Source of the DNA: Gammaproteobacteria bacterium
Lineage (GTDB): Bacteria > Gemmatimonadota > Gemmatimonadetes > Longimicrobiales > Gaopeijiaceae
Direction: 5' to 3'
DNA: 64,000 nt
Assembly (NCBI GenBank): GCA_028820325.1
Contig: JAPPJO010000031.1
Coordinates: 186,001 to 250,000, forward strand
This document shows, piece after piece, positions 10,471 through 18,437 of this stretch (position 1 is its first letter; each line of letters opens with the position of its first letter). The position numbers and the translations under genes are program-made. The notes below the pieces were generated by a model. That model worked only from the letters and a program-made list of their open reading frames with translations. It was not told where the DNA came from and did not search any database.

Positions 10471-12066
10471 CTGGACGGAGATATAGCCTCGGAGGCCGTC
10501 GTCATCGGCGGTGGACCGGCCGGCTCCGCGGTGAGCCGTCTGCTCGCGCGCTGGGGGCACTCGGTCGTACTGCTCACGCGCCCGCCCACGGGCCATCCCG
10601 CGCTTGCCGAGTCCGTTCCCCCCAGCGCGCGCAAGCTCTTCACCCTGCTGGGAATCGCGCCGGCGATCGACGACGCGGGTTTCTTCCCGGCCCGCGGCAA
10701 TCTCGTCCGCTGGGGCGATGCCCCGCTCCGGCGCGCCGACTTCGCGCCCGGTACCATCGGCCATCACGTGACACGCGACGCCTTCGATGCGCTGCTTCTC
10801 GATCTTGCCGAAGAAGCGGGTGCCGAGGTGCGGCGCGATGCAACGGTGCGGCGAGTGGTGCGGGGGGAAGCCGGTGGCGAAGGGGAAGGGGAGCAACTGC
10901 AGCGAGTCGAGTATGAGGACGGACGTGGCGGTACGGGGATCCTGCAAGCTCGCTTCGTCCTGGACTGCTCCGGCCGCACTGGGGTGATTGCCAGTCCGGA
11001 ACTGCGCGTCCGCGACCAGTCGAACGCCACCGTCGCCCTGGCCGGGGTCTGGCGGGTGAACGCCGCCGCGCTCCCGGCCGAGCCCTGCACCCTGGTGGAG
11101 AGCTACCGCGACGGCTGGGCCTGGTCGATGCCGGTATCGGACACGCGCCGCTACCTGACCATGATGATCGATCCCCGCAGGACCGAGCTGCTCAAGGGGC
11201 ACGGACGCCGCCGCCTCTACCTGGCGGAACTCGAGAAGACCCGGGAGGCCCGCCGCCTGGTGGCCGACGCTCGCCTTGAGAGCGACATCAGCGGCCACAC
11301 CTCCTCCCAGTACAGCGCCTCCCGCTTTGCCGGGGACGGGTTCCTGCTGGTCGGGGATGCGGGCAGCTTCATCGATCCGCTCGCCTCGGCAGGGGTCAAG
11401 AAGGCGCTCGCTTCCGCGTGGCTCGCGGCGGTAGTGGTCCACACCTGCATCTCGACGCCCGACATGCGCGACGTGGCGCTCGAGTTCTTCGACAGCCGCG
11501 AGCGCGCGACCTGGCTCGGCCACCGCCGCCACACGGCCCGGTACTACCGTGAGGCGGCCGCGGCGCACGGTCACGGCTTCTGGAGCGCGCGCGCGGCGGC
11601 CGCCGGGGACATCGAGGCGCCCGCGCGTCCAGACGCGGCGCAAGCCTCCGCCCTCGACCCCGCCGCGGAAGTACATGTCCCGGTCCCGACGGAGCCCGAC
11701 ATCGCCGCGCTGCGCAAAGACCCGGATGTCCTGCGCGCCTTCAGCGAACTGCGTGCCGCGCCCGGCATCCGCCTGCGCCCCGCGCCCGGCCTGCGCCATC
11801 CCCGGCTACCCGCGGTACGCGGCCGCCGGATCGTCCTCGACGAGCACGTCGCCTCGCCCGCACTTCCCGACGGCGTGCGCTTCCTGCGCGACGTGGACCT
11901 CCCGCCCCTCGTCGAAATGGCCGGCAGCTTCGAGCAGGTACCCGACCTCTACCAGGCCTACCTTGACCGCGTGGCCACGGTGTCGCTCCCGGATTTCCTG
12001 GGCGCTCTCTCCGTCCTCCTCGGCAAAGGAATGCTGACCAACGAGCCGGAGGGAGATCGGCGATGA
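10471..12066 (+). CDS. qhpG: QhpG-like FAD-dependent monooxygenase for tryptophylquinone formation
   Basis: About 532 residues. It starts with a complete FAD Rossmann motif (AVVIGGGPAGSAVSRLL), has the halogenase-superfamily WxWxxP element as WAWSMP near residues 216-221, and a second FAD motif GDAGSFIDPLASAGV. A tryptophan-halogenase catalytic Lys is not evident at the PrnA-equivalent segment (GFFPARGNLVRW), which favours a monooxygenase. In Paracoccus, QhpG hydroxylates the QhpC tryptophan; the neighbouring qhp genes support that role here. No ATG/GTG/TTG precedes the FAD motif in frame (stop at 10462-10464), so CTG 10471 is assumed. The stop overlaps the next gene (ATGA). Confidence 0.8.
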   Translation: MDGDIASEAVVIGGGPAGSAVSRLLARWGHSVVLLTRPPTGHPALAESVPPSARKLFTLLGIAPAIDDAGFFPARGNLVRWGDAPLRRADFAPGTIGHHVTRDAFDALLLDLAEEAGAEVRRDATVRRVVRGEAGGEGEGEQLQRVEYEDGRGGTGILQARFVLDCSGRTGVIASPELRVRDQSNATVALAGVWRVNAAALPAEPCTLVESYRDGWAWSMPVSDTRRYLTMMIDPRRTELLKGHGRRRLYLAELEKTREARRLVADARLESDISGHTSSQYSASRFAGDGFLLVGDAGSFIDPLASAGVKKALASAWLAAVVVHTCISTPDMRDVALEFFDSRERATWLGHRRHTARYYREAAAAHGHGFWSARAAAAGDIEAPARPDAAQASALDPAAEVHVPVPTEPDIAALRKDPDVLRAFSELRAAPGIRLRPAPGLRHPRLPAVRGRRIVLDEHVASPALPDGVRFLRDVDLPPLVEMAGSFEQVPDLYQAYLDRVATVSLPDFLGALSVLLGKGMLTNEPEGDRR

Positions 12067-12962
12067 TGGTCTCCGCACGCATCAACATGGCGATCACCCG
12101 CGGAGCGTTGGGCGTTCTGCTTCTACTCGGCCTCGTGCGTCAGATGAGTGCCCAGCAGCCTGAGCCGGGTACGGTGTTCAGAGACTGCGAGGCTTGCCCC
12201 GCGATGGTGGTTGTGCCGCCGGGGAGCTTCATGATGGGATCTCCCAGGACCCCGCGAGGCATGTACGCCGACGAGGGACCACGCCATCGGGCGACGATCG
12301 GCTATCCTCTGGCGGTGGGGGTCTACGAAGTGACCTTCGCCGAGTGGGATGCCTGCGTGAGCGCCGGGGGCTGCCTGGGCTACCGGCCGGACGACCACGG
12401 CTCGGGCCGCGGAAGGCGACCCGTCATCAACGTCTCCTGGGAAGATGCGCGGAGGTACGTCGCCTGGCTGTCGGAGCAGACCGGCGAAGCGTACCGGTTG
12501 CCGAGCGAAGCCGAATGGGAGTACGTGGCGCGTGCCGGGACGGAGACGGCGTGGCACTGGGGAGAGGACCCTGGGGAACAATGCCGTCACGCCAACGGAT
12601 TCGACCGCGAACTTGCCGAGAGACTCGAAGTGGAGGACGTCAGGATCAGGGTCGTGCCCGCGTCCTGTTCCGATGGGTATGACGGCGTGGCCCCGGTGGG
12701 ATCGTTCCAGCCGAACGGCTTCGGACTCCATGACGCGTCGGGAAACGTCTGGGAGTGGACGGACGACTGCTGGAACGAAACCTATGCGGGCGCTCCGGCC
12801 GACGGCAGCGCCTGGACCCGCGGCTACTGCGTTCCCCGCGTGGTGCGCGGCGGCTCCTGGAACAACCCGCCCGGTCTCCTGCGCTCGGCGTTCCGTGACG
12901 GGATTCCGCGTGAAAACCGAGGGTTCAACGTCGGCTTCCGGGTTGCCCGGTCGATGCACTAA
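12063..12962 (+). CDS. Secreted FGE/sulfatase-modifying-factor (SUMF1) domain protein without active-site cysteines
   Basis: 299 residues with an N-terminal hydrophobic signal segment (ITRGALGVLLLLGLVRQMSAQ), then a formylglycine-generating-enzyme fold: VVVPPGSFMMGS, VGVYEVTFAEWDACV, PVINVSWEDARRYVAWLS, YRLPSEAEWEYVARAG, GNVWEWTDDCW and VVRGGSWNNPPG. The paired cysteines of true FGEs are missing after VVRGGSW, so sulfatase activation is unlikely; many such paralogues act as binding or scaffold proteins. Its ATG overlaps the qhpG stop by four bases, implying coupled translation and a possible, unproven role in QHNDH maturation. Confidence 0.82.
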   Translation: MMVSARINMAITRGALGVLLLLGLVRQMSAQQPEPGTVFRDCEACPAMVVVPPGSFMMGSPRTPRGMYADEGPRHRATIGYPLAVGVYEVTFAEWDACVSAGGCLGYRPDDHGSGRGRRPVINVSWEDARRYVAWLSEQTGEAYRLPSEAEWEYVARAGTETAWHWGEDPGEQCRHANGFDRELAERLEVEDVRIRVVPASCSDGYDGVAPVGSFQPNGFGLHDASGNVWEWTDDCWNETYAGAPADGSAWTRGYCVPRVVRGGSWNNPPGLLRSAFRDGIPRENRGFNVGFRVARSMH

Positions 12963-13001
12963 GTTTCTCGGACGGTCGGAGGAGCGCACCCTCCCTGGCA
13001 G

Positions 13002-13643
13002 TCAGGCGTGGTCCGCCGATTCCCCCGTGTAGAAGGCGATCGTGCGCCTTGCCGCCGCACGCGCAGCGTCGGGGTCCTCTCCGGACACGACCGCCGCCTG
13101 CTCCCATCCCTCACCACTTCCCCGGATGAACGCCTTGCCGTCCCGCGACGTCGCAAAGGCCAACTCATCCGGCTTCGGCGCGTCCGGATCCGCCAGATGG
13201 AACGCCAGACCCAGGAGACCCAACTCCCAGCCGATGCCGGTCGCCCCCGGCCCGTACCGGCTCCAGTGCTCCGACAGCCGCTGGGTGTGCGTCAGCTTCA
13301 GCCGCGCGCGGCCGGCCCCACCTTGCGAGAAGCGTACCTCCACCCAGCTCACGTCGCCGCCGAACTCCCATGTGAGCGCGAAATGCCAGGGCCGCCCGCA
13401 GGCCGTGATTGCGCCCCCCGCGTTGCCTTCCAGTTGATAGCGCCCGCCGGGTTTGAGTTCTCCGCTGACAGGTAGAAACCAACGTGCGAGCCGCTCGCTG
13501 GTGGTGACCGCGTCCCACAGATCCTCCAGGGATGTGTGATAACTGCGCGAGAGGATGACCGCGCGCGCGGGCTGTCCATCACGCTCCAGCACCGACACCG
13601 AGCGCTCCGTGGCGTCCAGGTGTTCTTCGACGTCGAGGTTCAT
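13002..13643 (-). CDS. SRPBCC / AHSA1-family protein
   Basis: 213 residues. The core YHTSLEDLWDAVTTSERLARWF and GRYQLEGNAGG...WEFGGDVSWVEVRF are typical of the activator-of-Hsp90-ATPase-1-like (Bet v1-like) ligand-binding fold. It is on the minus strand between the two halves of the qhp locus, 12 bases downstream of the PIN gene, and probably in one transcript with the toxin-antitoxin pair. Ligand unknown. Confidence 0.8.
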   Translation of the reverse strand: MNLDVEEHLDATERSVSVLERDGQPARAVILSRSYHTSLEDLWDAVTTSERLARWFLPVSGELKPGGRYQLEGNAGGAITACGRPWHFALTWEFGGDVSWVEVRFSQGGAGRARLKLTHTQRLSEHWSRYGPGATGIGWELGLLGLAFHLADPDAPKPDELAFATSRDGKAFIRGSGEGWEQAAVVSGEDPDAARAAARRTIAFYTGESADHA

Positions 13644-13655
13644 GAGTCCTCCCGG

Positions 13656-14078
13656 TTATTCGGCCCCAGCCAAGGCGTCGCGAGGGGTGATGACCGAGCC
13701 GGACCGCGGAGGGTTCTCCAATAGCAGCCGGTCTCCCGTGATGAGTTGACAACCGGGCTGGCTGGCGAGCAGCGCCCAGAGATGGTTGTCGCCCGGTTCC
13801 GGGGCGGCTTCGCTCTTGCCTGGCTCGCGCCACACCGCGTTCGCTGCCAGGTCGGTCAGCAGGCTGTCGATCTCGTCTTCGGTTTGCTGATGACACCGTG
13901 CCACGCCGGGTCGTCGCAGCACTCCCGAATACTCCGAGAGCAAGGCTCCGGACATCAGATAGAGCAGCCGGCCGTCGAGCATTGCGTCGAGAATCCGCGA
14001 CGGAGGGTTGTGCGGGTCGGCACTCGTCATTCCGGACACGACGATATTGGTATCCACGACGAAGACCCCCCGGGTCAA
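13656..14078 (-). CDS. PIN-domain ribonuclease (putative type II toxin)
   Basis: 140 residues. The N-terminus GVFVVDTNIVVSGM carries the first catalytic Asp, followed by SEYSGVLRRP and a C-terminal DNHLWALLASQPGCQLITGD segment with the remaining acidic residues of the PIN fold. It overlaps the upstream RHH gene by four bases, the usual antitoxin-toxin arrangement. It resembles the PIN group represented by COG1569 more than classical VapC. RNA target unknown. Confidence 0.82.
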   Translation of the reverse strand: MTRGVFVVDTNIVVSGMTSADPHNPPSRILDAMLDGRLLYLMSGALLSEYSGVLRRPGVARCHQQTEDEIDSLLTDLAANAVWREPGKSEAAPEPGDNHLWALLASQPGCQLITGDRLLLENPPRSGSVITPRDALAGAE

Positions 14079-14320
14079 TCGTCCTTCCCGGCCCGGTATC
14101 GCCTGGTTTCGCGCACCGCCAATGCCATCGCCTCTTCATCGCTCAAGCCGGCACTCGAACGCGCTCGCGCGACGATATCGCGTGCCGTCATGGAAGGAAG
14201 GATACCCCTGAATTCAAGGCTCTCTTCGATGATCGCGCCCATGGAGCGTCCTTGTCGCGCCGCGGCCTCTCGCAAGGCCCGGTGTGTACGATCCGTCAAG
14301 CTGATTGTGAGGCGTGGCAT
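14075..14320 (-). CDS. Ribbon-helix-helix antitoxin
   Basis: About 81 residues from ATG 14320: MPRLTISLTDRTHRALREAA is a standard RHH DNA-binding N-terminus, and the C-terminal helix would cap the PIN toxin. An in-frame extension to 14401 is possible but reads as non-protein. Its promoter must lie in 14321-14530, back to back with the qhpA promoter, so the two units may influence each other. Confidence 0.78.
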   Translation of the reverse strand: MPRLTISLTDRTHRALREAAARQGRSMGAIIEESLEFRGILPSMTARDIVARARSSAGLSDEEAMALAVRETRRYRAGKDD

Positions 14321-14448
14321 GGCACGAAATCCCGGGTTTCGACGACGGTGCTGAGACATGAAAACACCATAGCACCAACACATCACCGATGCAACGTGCA
14401 TGCATCGACCCGGGCTCGTGTGCTCTCCGCCCCGCCGGATCTCCCCGT

Positions 14449-14477
14449 TTGTCTCCCGTCCCCGCAGGCGGTATCAT
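14449..14477 (+). promoter_or_regulatory. Candidate sigma-70-type promoter for qhpA
   Basis: TTGTCT at 14449-14454 and TATCAT at 14472-14477 are separated by exactly 17 bases, placing a start site near 14484, about 45 bases before the qhpA ATG. The -10 matches the E. coli consensus at five of six positions. No known activator site was recognised nearby. Confidence 0.45.
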
Positions 14478-14530
14478 CCCTATGCCGCATACACCGGTAA
14501 ACAAGAGTTTCTCCAACTCCCGGGTCCCGC

Positions 14531-16327
14531 ATGGTTCACCGCCCTCGTTTGACCCGCGCGCGCCTGCTGGCGAGATTGATCGCCGCAGGCTCGTTCGTCG
14601 TCGCCTCCGGCGCCAGCGCCCAGAGCGACGAGGAAGGCTTCCCGATCGACCACGAAACCATCCGCGCCCGCTGCGCGGCGTGCCACCTCCCGGATTCCGA
14701 AGGGCGCATGTCGCGCATCTCCTTCGAGCGCAAGACGCCGGAGGGATGGCAGGGCTCGCTGCAGCGGATGATCTCGCTCAACGGCGTGACCCTCGCGCCC
14801 GAGGAGGCGCGCGAGATCGTGAAGTACCTCTCGGACCACCAGGGATTGGCGCCCGAGGAGCTGCGTCCCGGTCTTTTCGAGGTCGAGAAGCGGATGATCG
14901 ACCACCGCTATCTGGCGGACACCGACGTCGAGTTCACCTGCATCCAGTGCCACTCGATGGGACGGGTGATCACGCAGCGGCGCACGCGCGAGGAGTGGGA
15001 GCTCCTGATGTCGACGCACCGCGGCTACTATCCGCTCGCGGACTTCCAGGCCTTCCTGCGCATGGGCCCCACGCCCGATCAGCCCGGTCCCGACGGGGAG
15101 CCGCCCGACACGCGCCAGCCCATGGAGCGCGCCGTCGACCACCTCTCCGAGGTCTTCCCCCTCCACACCCCCGAGTGGGCGGCGTGGTCGGCCACCATGC
15201 GCCCGCCCCGCCTGGAGGGCACATGGGTCATGTCGGGTCACCAGCCCGGACGCGGCGCGCTCTACGGCACGGTGACCATGGGGGGCGGCGGCGAACAGGA
15301 CGCGTTCGTCACCCGTGCCAGCTACACCTTTCCGGGTACCGGCGAGACCGTCACCCGGCGGAGCCGCGGGCTGGTGTACACGGGATACCAGTGGCGGGGG
15401 CGCTCCTTCGAGTCCGATGAAGCCGATGGGGCGATGCGCGAGGTGATGTTGGTGGAGCGCGGCATGAACGAGATCAGCGGCCGCTGGTTCCGGGGCGATT
15501 ACGATGAGATCGGCATGGATGTGCGCCTCACGCGCCTGGCTGGCTCCCCGGTCGTAGCGGGCGTGCATCCCCGCGCCCTCCAACTGGGTGGCGGCGAGCG
15601 CGAGGTGCGCATCTTCGGCGCCGGCTTCGCGGACGGCGTCGGGCCCGGAGATGTGGATCTGGGCCCCGGGCTGACCGTCAACAGGGTGGTCAGCGCCTCC
15701 TCCGAAGAGATCGCCCTCAATGTGACCCTGGCGCCCGACGCGGTCCCCGGCGGGCGCGACGTTTTCGTCGGGGGCGCGAGCCTGGCGGGAGCCGTGATCG
15801 TCCACGACGGCGTCGACCGCATCCAGGTGCTGCCGCGCACGGGCATGGCCCGCGTGGGCGGCATCGTCTTCCCGAAGGGGTACCAGCAGTTCGAGGCGGT
15901 CGCCTTCGACGACGGACCCGACGGGCGCCCAAGCTCCGACGACGATCTGGAGCTGGGGCCGATCGAGGTCGACTGGAGCCTCGAGGAATACGCGGCGACC
16001 TTCGACGACAACGACATCGAGTTCGTCGGCGCGATCGACCAGACCGGACTTTTCGTGCCCGCGGCCGACGGCCCCAACCCGGACCGCGACCGAAACCGCA
16101 ACAACGTCGGCGACGTGTGGGTGGTGGCGACCCTCGCACAGGACGACAACGGCGACCGTCCCCTGCGGGCCCGCGCCCACCTGGTCGTGACCGTCCCGCT
16201 CTACCTCCTTTTCGACCCGGGAGCCAACGTGAGCACGGGAGCGAGCCCGGATCCGGCGGCAAGCTCGAACGGACGAGGAAGCCGAACCCCCGGACCGAAT
16301 CCCGGAATGGGAAGGAGCCCTAAATGA
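14531..16327 (+). CDS. qhpA: Quinohemoprotein amine dehydrogenase alpha subunit (dihaem cytochrome c)
   Basis: 598 residues with a signal peptide ending at ASAQ. Two c-type haem sites are visible: CAACH at 48-52 and CIQCH at 137-141. C-terminal Ig-like/beta domains follow, as in the known alpha subunit. It passes electrons from the cysteine tryptophylquinone in the gamma subunit to periplasmic acceptors. The length is slightly above the Paracoccus mature subunit. The final codons overlap qhpD (ATGA at 16324), indicating coupling. Confidence 0.93.
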   Translation: MVHRPRLTRARLLARLIAAGSFVVASGASAQSDEEGFPIDHETIRARCAACHLPDSEGRMSRISFERKTPEGWQGSLQRMISLNGVTLAPEEAREIVKYLSDHQGLAPEELRPGLFEVEKRMIDHRYLADTDVEFTCIQCHSMGRVITQRRTREEWELLMSTHRGYYPLADFQAFLRMGPTPDQPGPDGEPPDTRQPMERAVDHLSEVFPLHTPEWAAWSATMRPPRLEGTWVMSGHQPGRGALYGTVTMGGGGEQDAFVTRASYTFPGTGETVTRRSRGLVYTGYQWRGRSFESDEADGAMREVMLVERGMNEISGRWFRGDYDEIGMDVRLTRLAGSPVVAGVHPRALQLGGGEREVRIFGAGFADGVGPGDVDLGPGLTVNRVVSASSEEIALNVTLAPDAVPGGRDVFVGGASLAGAVIVHDGVDRIQVLPRTGMARVGGIVFPKGYQQFEAVAFDDGPDGRPSSDDDLELGPIEVDWSLEEYAATFDDNDIEFVGAIDQTGLFVPAADGPNPDRDRNRNNVGDVWVVATLAQDDNGDRPLRARAHLVVTVPLYLLFDPGANVSTGASPDPAASSNGRGSRTPGPNPGMGRSPK

Positions 16328-17910
16328 GCAACGCAGGCATCACTTCGCCAGGCGGTTTGTCGGTGAGCGCCGCGACCGCGACACCGGTTATTGCTGCAGC
16401 CACCGAGGCTGCGAACGGGGCCGCTGTGCGAGCCAACGGAGCTCCGGCGCCCGCGCCGCCCCTCTCGTCCGGCGCTTCGCCGGCAGCCCCGGGTCTCCTC
16501 ACTCCGAGGGAGTTCCACGCCTTCCAGGCGGACGGCGCGACGTTCCTCTACCTGGTGCCGAGCGCGGCGATCTTCCGCATGGACGATGCGTCGCTCGCGG
16601 TGCTCCGGGCGCTTGAGACGGCCAACCGCACGCCCGCCGAGCTGGTGCAGCGGCTGGAGAGCCGTTTCCCGCCGGAAGAAGTCACCAACCGCATCGATGA
16701 ACTGCTGGGGGTGCGCGCCATCGGCCTCCTCGGCAAGCCCGCGCCGGCCCCTCCCGACATGCTGCCGCCCAAGGGCTTCCCGCTCACCACGATGGTCCTG
16801 AACGTCACCAGCAAGTGCAATCTGGCCTGCACCTACTGCTACGAGTACGGCGACGACCGCATCGTCGAAGCCGACTCCAAGCCCCGCTACATGGACCTCG
16901 AAACCGCCCGCGAGAGCGTCGACTTCATGTTCGAGCAGGGCGGGTCGAACCGGCTGGTGCACCTGACCTTCTTCGGCGGCGAGACCCTCCTCAACTTCAA
17001 GCTGCTCAAGAGCACCACCGCCTACGCCCGCCAGCGCGCACGCGAGGTGGGCAAGGAGGTCGACTTCAGCCTCACCACCAACGCCACGCTGCTCAAGCCC
17101 GAGATCGTCGACTGGCTGGCGGAGAACCGGGTGGGCGTGACCGTCTCCATCGACGGCCCTCGCGAAGTCCAGGACGGCCTGCGCGTCTTCTCCAACGGCA
17201 TGGGCAGCTACGACATCATCCTGCCCAGGATCAAGGATCTGCTTGCGCGCCACCGGACCCGCCCCATCGGCGCGCGCGTTACCCTGACCAGCCAGAACCT
17301 GGACGTCAAGCACATCTTCAGGCACCTGACCGAGGAGATCGGATTCTGGGAGGTCGGCTTCGCGCCGGTGACCAGTTCGTCGTGCCGCGACTTCTCCATC
17401 TCGGACGCCGGCTACGACAAGATGCTCGGCCAGTTCGAGGAGCTCGCCCACGACTTCCTCGAGCACGCCTGCGCCGACCGCCATCACGGCTTCTCCAACG
17501 TGAAGGACACGCTGGAGGAGATCCACAAGGGCGTGAGCAAGGCGTACCCCTGCGGCGCCGGGCTCGGGCTCATGGGGGTGGCGACCGACGGCGACGTCGC
17601 GCTCTGCCATCGTTTCGCCGGCTCGGACGAGCACAAGATCGGGTCGGTGTCGGAGGGCGTCGACGTCGACGTGCAGTACGACTACCTGAAGAAGCACCAC
17701 ATCAACAGCAAGACCGACTGCCGCACCTGCTGGGCCCGTCCCATCTGCGCCGGCGGATGCTACCACGAGGCCCATACCCGGTACGGCACCACCGCAACCC
17801 CGAACCTCCACTTCTGCGAGTGGGTTCGGAGCTGGACCGACACATGTCTTCGAGTCTACGGAGCCATCTCGGAGCGCAACCCGGCATTCCTGGCGCGGTT
17901 CGACGCCTGA
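16324..17910 (+). CDS. qhpD: Radical SAM/SPASM peptide cross-linking enzyme for QhpC
   Basis: 528 residues. The radical SAM cluster is CxxxCxxC at C165, C169 and C172 (SKCNLACTYCYEYG). A SPASM region follows with cysteines near 410, 428, 466, 469, 475 and 479 for auxiliary Fe-S clusters (PICAGGCYHEAHTRYG). In characterised systems QhpD makes the Cys-to-Asp/Glu thioether bridges of the gamma subunit using SAM. The first 100 residues resemble a precursor-binding domain. It lies between qhpA (overlapping) and qhpC (40 bases). Confidence 0.95.
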   Translation: MSNAGITSPGGLSVSAATATPVIAAATEAANGAAVRANGAPAPAPPLSSGASPAAPGLLTPREFHAFQADGATFLYLVPSAAIFRMDDASLAVLRALETANRTPAELVQRLESRFPPEEVTNRIDELLGVRAIGLLGKPAPAPPDMLPPKGFPLTTMVLNVTSKCNLACTYCYEYGDDRIVEADSKPRYMDLETARESVDFMFEQGGSNRLVHLTFFGGETLLNFKLLKSTTAYARQRAREVGKEVDFSLTTNATLLKPEIVDWLAENRVGVTVSIDGPREVQDGLRVFSNGMGSYDIILPRIKDLLARHRTRPIGARVTLTSQNLDVKHIFRHLTEEIGFWEVGFAPVTSSSCRDFSISDAGYDKMLGQFEELAHDFLEHACADRHHGFSNVKDTLEEIHKGVSKAYPCGAGLGLMGVATDGDVALCHRFAGSDEHKIGSVSEGVDVDVQYDYLKKHHINSKTDCRTCWARPICAGGCYHEAHTRYGTTATPNLHFCEWVRSWTDTCLRVYGAISERNPAFLARFDA

Positions 17911-17950
17911 ACCGGATGCACCGCGACCGAGTCAACGAGGAGAGAGACCC

Positions 17951-18373
17951 TTGGCACTGAAACCGATCAACCGCAAAGCGGACCGGATGGTGACCTACCT
18001 GGCGAACCAGGGCGACGTGCCCCCGGCCGAGCAGATGGCGGGTCCCGTGGGGCCGGCCGCCGGCGCGGTCGAGGGCGGCGCCGACGAGAACGCCGAGGAC
18101 GTCGTCGCGCTCGGGGGACGGCTCCCGGAGGTGCCGGAGATCCCGCACATCCCGCTGGGGTGCTCGCTGGTCTTCGCGCCCGGCTGGGAGGTCGACGAGG
18201 CGGGCGGCACCGCGGGGCTCTGCCAGCCGGTGGAGCGCGACCTCTTCGACTGCCACCTGGCCTGCTTCTGGCCCGCCCACGTCCCGGACCAGCTGAACCA
18301 CAGCCCGGACTGGACCGGCAAGTGCGCGGCCGCTCAGAACGACTGGCGCAAGCTGGAGATGATCTTCCCGTAG
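17951..18373 (+). CDS. qhpC: Quinohemoprotein amine dehydrogenase gamma subunit precursor (CTQ-bearing peptide)
   Basis: 140 residues from TTG 17951, preceded by a strong GAGGAGAG ribosome site. The cross-linked core is fully conserved. C71-E80, C91-D97 and C105-D113 match the thioether pairs Cys7-Glu16, Cys27-Asp33 and Cys41-Asp49 of the Paracoccus mature chain. C101 and W107 match the Cys37-Trp43 cysteine tryptophylquinone pair. All intervals are identical. The segment before the core is about 64 residues, much longer than the roughly 28-residue leader described for Paracoccus, and includes a Gly/Ala/acid-rich stretch (about 31-60). QhpE should remove it. Confidence 0.96.
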   Translation: MALKPINRKADRMVTYLANQGDVPPAEQMAGPVGPAAGAVEGGADENAEDVVALGGRLPEVPEIPHIPLGCSLVFAPGWEVDEAGGTAGLCQPVERDLFDCHLACFWPAHVPDQLNHSPDWTGKCAAAQNDWRKLEMIFP

Positions 18374-18401
18374 GCCGGGAGCCTCCTTTCCTCCACGAAA
18401 C

Positions 18402-18437
18402 CTGACAAAATGGCAGACATGTCTGACAAAATGTCAT
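18402..18437. promoter_or_regulatory. Two CTGNCAAAATGNCA-type palindromes overlapping the qhpB start
   Basis: CTGACAAAATGGCAG at 18402-18416 and CTGACAAAATGTCAT at 18423-18437 start 21 bases apart, two helical turns. They contain the candidate qhpB start codons at 18410 and 18431. The reverse complement of the first box recurs at 34065-34079 and 40238-40252. This looks like a tandem operator, or a translational control site given its position. The binding protein is unknown. Confidence 0.45.

Noticed and set aside
8350..11799. 1149-codon minus-strand frame across the LVIVD and qhpG genes
   Set aside because: Shadow of two well-supported plus-strand genes; low-complexity Arg/Gly/His/Val composition.
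10471..12066. Tryptophan halogenase
   Set aside because: WxWxxP is present but a Lys equivalent to PrnA Lys79 was not found, and the qhp context explains a tryptophan hydroxylase better.
12063..12962. True formylglycine-generating enzyme (sulfatase activator)
   Set aside because: The active-site cysteine pair after VVRGGSW is absent and no sulfatase gene is nearby.
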